Assembly: GCA_017999195.1 (NCBI GenBank)
Contig: JAGOBP010000014.1
Coordinates: forward strand, 1-8,476
Source: Thermoflexales bacterium
GTDB taxonomy: Bacteria > Chloroflexota > Anaerolineae > Fen-1058
Length of the DNA: 8,476 nt
Direction: 5' to 3'
Made by a program: the position numbers and the translations under genes
Part shown: positions 7,201-8,476 of the stretch, one piece after another
Numbering within the stretch: the stretch's first letter is position 1
Layout of the letters: each line of letters begins with the position of its first letter
The notes under the pieces: model-generated
What the model saw: only the letters and a program-made list of their open reading frames with translations
Database searches by the model: none
Told to the model about the DNA's origin: nothing

Positions 7201-8476
7201 GCGCTGAACGGGCGCGCCAGTATCACGTATGATGCCAATGGCAACGTGACGAGGATCGTGGACCAAACCGCGCGCCCGATCACCTACGCCTACGACGCGC
7301 TCAACCGCGTGACGGGCGTGACTTATGCCGACGGCGGAACGAACGCCTACACCTACGACGGCAGCGGCAACGTGATCGGCATGGCCGACGCGCGCGCCCT
7401 CACCCGTACTTTTGCCTACGACGCCGCCGGGCGATTGACGCAGCGGCAAGTACAGGGCGGCCTCACGACGGCATACATATATGACCGTTACGATCAACTG
7501 ACGAGCGCAGCCGACGGCGTGCTCACCCGCACGTACAGCTATGCGGCCAGCACGGTCGGCTATCCATTGCGCGTCCAACAACAGGCCGTCGGCCTGCCGA
7601 TCTCGGCGACGGTGAATTACCAGTACAGCAACGGGCAAGTGCGCATGGCTGGCACATCGCCACTGGCTGCGGTCGCTGGTTCGCCCGCAGTTGAACTGCG
7701 GGCGGAACGAGTCTCAGTTGGCGATGTGCCGCAAACAGAGTCCGGAACGCTCGGCGCTCAAGCGCCGGTCTCAATTAGCGATGTGCTGCAAACGCGGTCC
7801 GGAGCGTTCGTTCCCAACGCCCCGACGAGCGTTGCGCCGCGCCCCGCCTCGTTTTCCGAGCCGGAGACGCCAGCGCAGAGTACCGTGGCGCTGCTACCCC
7901 TCTGGTCGGCGGCCCCGGCGGCCGTCACGTGCGCCAGCATCGCCAATGGCAACTGGAGCAATCCTGCCATCTGGAGCTGCGGCGCGGTGCCCACCGATAC
8001 GGCCGTGATTGACGGCGAGCAGGTCACAGTAGATGTATCGCCAACCTTGCGGTCGCTCGTGTTCGAAAGCGGTGCACTGGGAAGCTCCGGAGTGCATACG
8101 ATTGACGTGACTGAGACGCTCGTCTTTACCACAAGTGCGCTCAAATCCGTGAATGGCAGCCTCCAGATCAACAATGCTGGAACCGGGCTGTGGACAGGCG
8201 GCGATATAGGCGGAAACGGCGGTCCCGTTCTGAACAATCTGGCCGGGGCCGTGTTTGACATCAGTGCCGATGGATTCAGTATGTACGTGTCTGGCGGCGG
8301 AGGCCAGGCGACATTCAACAACCTGGGTACGTTGGTCAAGAGCACGGGTAGCGGGAACGTCACCATCGGCGGCGGCCAGGGCTGGACGCTGTACAACGAC
8401 GGACTGGTGCAGGTGCTGACGGGGACGCTGACGGTGGGCGACGATCTCCGCGTGGGCACAAGCACGGGCGAATTCC
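4246..8476 (+). CDS. Giant exported RHS/YD-repeat protein, multidomain, C-terminus beyond window
   Basis: The frame stays open from ATG 4246 to the window edge, giving 1410 residues. A signal peptide has a basic start (NRTKLNTR) and core FTIVVLLSMLG. Residues about 63-172 resemble a cupredoxin but lack the copper ligands, and include YKIFLPLIRR at 105-114. Residues 178-257 look like a carboxypeptidase-regulatory domain (GSLEGIVLD, AADSNGRYRLSLPGGDYTL). Residues 258-396 form a ZU5-like beta domain, followed by a proline-rich linker (398-433). A FlgD-like segment (EWDGRDANGVLLPPGAHAG, about 490-540) precedes the RHS core, which starts near SPWGLGWFGP (583). About 17 YD units follow to residue 1099, then a low-complexity linker (about 1133-1225) and a G8/beta-solenoid-like section from C1229. 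RHS shells enclose a C-terminal toxin or serve as surface adhesins; which applies here cannot be seen. The usual end-of-core motif is absent up to 1410, so the protein is probably much longer. Export to the cell surface is inferred. Confidence 0.85.
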   Translation, partial: MSQRNRTKLNTRFTIVVLLSMLGQSVSPLTGFPSSSATPIQSAAPVERPQTVTAVQWLLTAPNTLQITAAGFQPDMVQVTAGQVITITNQDTRARTISFSGAALYKIFLPLIRRNGPALANTTEVAALASSGDLITLSTGQSVTRTFNLAGNVTVNDAENPTVKATILVTPLPLATEGSLEGIVLDYKTKLPIAGARAKALDTGFEAAADSNGRYRLSLPGGDYTLVVFANGYSFANRKVTVQSYTPTGVDTVELVPLDSSVTPIGGAGGVVTNSIGNTNVFVAASAVTSTKALRLTWLPVDAQTGDFSALPGPFTDGNMPIGFVMFEPDGTQFSAPVTWTIEYTGDLPVGMLVPCYYWIESEARWGDPVDGRVVSLGIGKKGLQAVLPHFSSYGFAPPPPPIPDPPQNPPEAPVDPTEPAGPEDNPEGPNNNCDTGSQINLMSGELCQTVGTLSLPTVGALPTQITAKYHSLNATSTRVISTAFGPASGQLTPQTSWTFYIAGRVFSGAGKQPYIEWDGRDANGVLLPPGAHAGTLTAYWAYDYGYMNCSFPTPPNCRQVYMISRFASSTPWFVQVRRNDLSPWGLGWFGPHDMLLVDRGDTVSFMQGDGRQVSFAREISGTYRSPKSDFSVLAKQPGGDWTRTFKDGSVFTFNADGRLTRIADRNGNAQVILYESNGKTVPDGGWGLTTRIRRVLDSSGNQWDYAYDANGRLAGITDSAGRVLRLTHDASGRLTGVTDPLNQTETFTYAANGLMTGHTDRRGFTTNYALDARGRVVTRAWPTGTSLQMSYDPSQVSMLTDRGTPLVTTLDDNYSPIQRYNGVYTMTTTYNSDLLPASQDTPPQQTLYDAQGNVINMFTARHTAFDYAGPYQQVSRRAASDGVDTRFERDGAGNLTQVTDALGQSYQMSYDAQGQLLSITDPLGHVTSFERDARGQVTRVTDPLNRAFAFTYDAAGNRITSRDPLSRTTGLEYDALSHLTAVVDALNGRASITYDANGNVTRIVDQTARPITYAYDALNRVTGVTYADGGTNAYTYDGSGNVIGMADARALTRTFAYDAAGRLTQRQVQGGLTTAYIYDRYDQLTSAADGVLTRTYSYAASTVGYPLRVQQQAVGLPISATVNYQYSNGQVRMAGTSPLAAVAGSPAVELRAERVSVGDVPQTESGTLGAQAPVSISDVLQTRSGAFVPNAPTSVAPRPASFSEPETPAQSTVALLPLWSAAPAAVTCASIANGNWSNPAIWSCGAVPTDTAVIDGEQVTVDVSPTLRSLVFESGALGSSGVHTIDVTETLVFTTSALKSVNGSLQINNAGTGLWTGGDIGGNGGPVLNNLAGAVFDISADGFSMYVSGGGGQATFNNLGTLVKSTGSGNVTIGGGQGWTLYNDGLVQVLTGTLTVGDDLRVGTSTGEF
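4438..4761 (+). other. Degenerate cupredoxin-like domain with YKIFLPLIRR insert in the RHS protein
   Basis: The text LQITAAGFQPDMVQVTAGQ then VITITNQDTRARTISFSG follows the cupredoxin pattern 'F-x-P-x-x-x-x-V-x-A-G-x-x-V-x-x-x-N-x-D-x-x-x-H-T'. The place of the copper-binding His is R95, and no later Cys/His/Met cluster is present, so copper binding is unlikely. The YKIFLPLIRR segment (residues 105-114) interrupts the fold, before strands resume at VTRTFNLAGNVTV. This is a family comparison from memory. Confidence 0.5.
4777..5016 (+). other. Carboxypeptidase-regulatory-like domain in the RHS protein
   Basis: Residues 178-257 show the familiar order GxVxD-x-x-x-x-x-PIAGA, then DSNGRYRLSLPGGDYTLVV, then a GYSFANRKVTV strand. 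Such domains are non-catalytic beta sandwiches used as spacers in surface and transport proteins. Confidence 0.65.
5437..5545 (+). other. Proline-rich linker in the RHS protein
   Basis: Residues 398-433 consist largely of Pro with Glu, Asp and Asn, ending in NNN before C434. It parts the N-terminal beta domains from the RHS core and is probably extended and flexible. Confidence 0.75.
6199..7542 (+). repeat. Array of about 17 YD repeats (protein-level) in the RHS core
   Basis: The translated segment, residues 652-1099, repeats a unit of about 20-22 residues of the form YDxxGxLxxITDxxG. Clear units include YDANGRLAGITDSAG, YDAQGQLLSITDPLG, YDAAGNRITSRDPLS and YDANGNVTRIVDQTA. Units around 6600-6790 are degenerate (YDPSQVSMLTDRG, YNSDLLPASQD). 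Repeats of this type form the spiralling beta-sheet cocoon of RHS and teneurin proteins. DNA copies have diverged, so this is not a recent tandem DNA expansion. Confidence 0.85.
7653..7728. repeat. Nested palindromic element inside the RHS gene
   Basis: An outer perfect ten-base inverted repeat (CACATCGCCA at 7653-7662, TGGCGATGTG at 7719-7728) encloses an inner perfect eleven-base one (7682-7692 and 7694-7704) with a single-base loop. The inner arms extend three more bases with one bulge (GTTCGCCC against GGGCGGAAC). The RHS frame runs through it without a stop. The layout recalls small mobile palindromic repeats of bacterial genomes. No T tract follows and it is within coding DNA, so it is not read as a terminator. 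Confidence 0.65.
7711..7809 (+). repeat. Two imperfect 42-base direct repeats in the RHS gene linker
   Basis: Copy one (7711-7752) and copy two (7768-7809) match at 34 of 42 positions. The period is 57 bases, a whole number of codons, giving two related 19-residue units (VSVGDVPQTESGTLGAQAP and VSISDVLQTRSGAFVPNAP). A short perfect hairpin GGCGCT-CA-AGCGCC lies between them (7753-7766). Copy one begins inside the right arm of the nested palindrome, so both belong to one composite element of about 160 bases. Confidence 0.65.
7930..8476 (+). other. G8/beta-solenoid-like section of the RHS protein (partial)
   Basis: From C1229 the protein reads CASIANGNWSNPAIWSCG then AVPTDTAVIDGEQVTVDV, the pattern at the start of G8-type and related beta-helix domains ('G-x-W-x-x-x-x-x-W-x-x-G-x-x-P-x-x-x-D-x-x-x-I'). 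C1229 and C1245 could pair as a disulphide. Short Gly/Asn-rich strands follow (NNAGTGLWTGGDIGGNGG, NNLAGAVFDISADG, FNNLGTLVKSTGSG), as in right-handed beta-solenoids of adhesins. The section runs off the window. Carbohydrate or surface binding is possible but not shown. Confidence 0.55.

Noticed and set aside
6361..7542. YD region as a CRISPR array or tandem DNA repeat
   Set aside because: Repetition is at protein level with diverged DNA; there are no identical repeats with unique spacers.
7682..7704. Strong GC-rich hairpin as a Rho-independent terminator
   Set aside because: It lies within the RHS coding frame and is not followed by a T tract.
7691..8008. 105-codon + strand ORF with a repeated SQLAMC/PERS text
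   Set aside because: The repetition comes from the 42-base direct DNA repeats read in another frame; the RHS frame is open through the same bases and continues the protein.
7758..8465. 235-codon open frame on the - strand
   Set aside because: It is antisense to the solenoid section of the RHS protein; the Pro/Ser/Thr-rich product shows no motif and has no Shine-Dalgarno that I could see.

Overview
The window is a gene-dense, high-GC bacterial segment in which every recognisable gene lies on the + strand. I infer an uncultured member of the Chloroflexota. The reasons are a secreted protein carrying a YKIFLPLIRR-type segment (from memory, similar 'Y-x-I-Y-L-P-L' stretches recur in exported Chloroflexota proteins), a two-part winged-helix-like protein of a type I associate with that phylum, and base composition around 60 percent or more in most genes. 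This is a judgement from pattern memory, not a database match.

Left part (1-1311): the 3' end of a radical SAM protein of the B12-binding (BchE/HpnP-like) class, followed with a one-base TGATG overlap by a metallo-beta-lactamase-fold protein with an HxHxEH variant of the metal motif. These two look like the end of one operon.

Middle part (1312-2395): a winged-helix-like gene, less GC-rich than its neighbours, whose last ~37 codons appear to be displaced into another frame by one missing T in a T6 run (2168-2173). The displaced frame ends at 2284, where its TGA overlaps a TTG start with a good Shine-Dalgarno. The 34-codon ORF starting there repeats the N-terminus of the same gene (NRKSIWS against NQNSIWS) and then diverges at once, so it looks like the stub of a tandem paralogue. 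A CTGTCA-N6-TGACAG inverted repeat follows.

Right part (2396-8476): a membrane-anchored pentaheme cytochrome with five predicted TM helices, some carrying histidines that could bind b-type heme, an exported domain with five CxxCH motifs and a beta-rich C-terminus. Downstream, after a strong Shine-Dalgarno, is a giant exported RHS/YD-repeat protein that stays open to the window edge (1410 codons visible). Its order is signal peptide, degenerate cupredoxin-like domain, carboxypeptidase-regulatory-like domain, ZU5-like beta domain, proline-rich linker, FlgD-like segment, RHS core with about 17 YD units, a linker built largely from palindromic and direct-repeat DNA, and a G8/beta-solenoid-like section. 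The toxin or tip region, if any, lies beyond the window.

The cytochrome and RHS genes are 29 bases apart and could be co-transcribed, but nothing proves a joint function. No tRNA, rRNA, CRISPR array, insertion sequence or convincing Rho-independent terminator was seen. The points most worth a second look are the frameshift with the paralogue stub, and the in-frame repeat element at the domain junction of the RHS gene.
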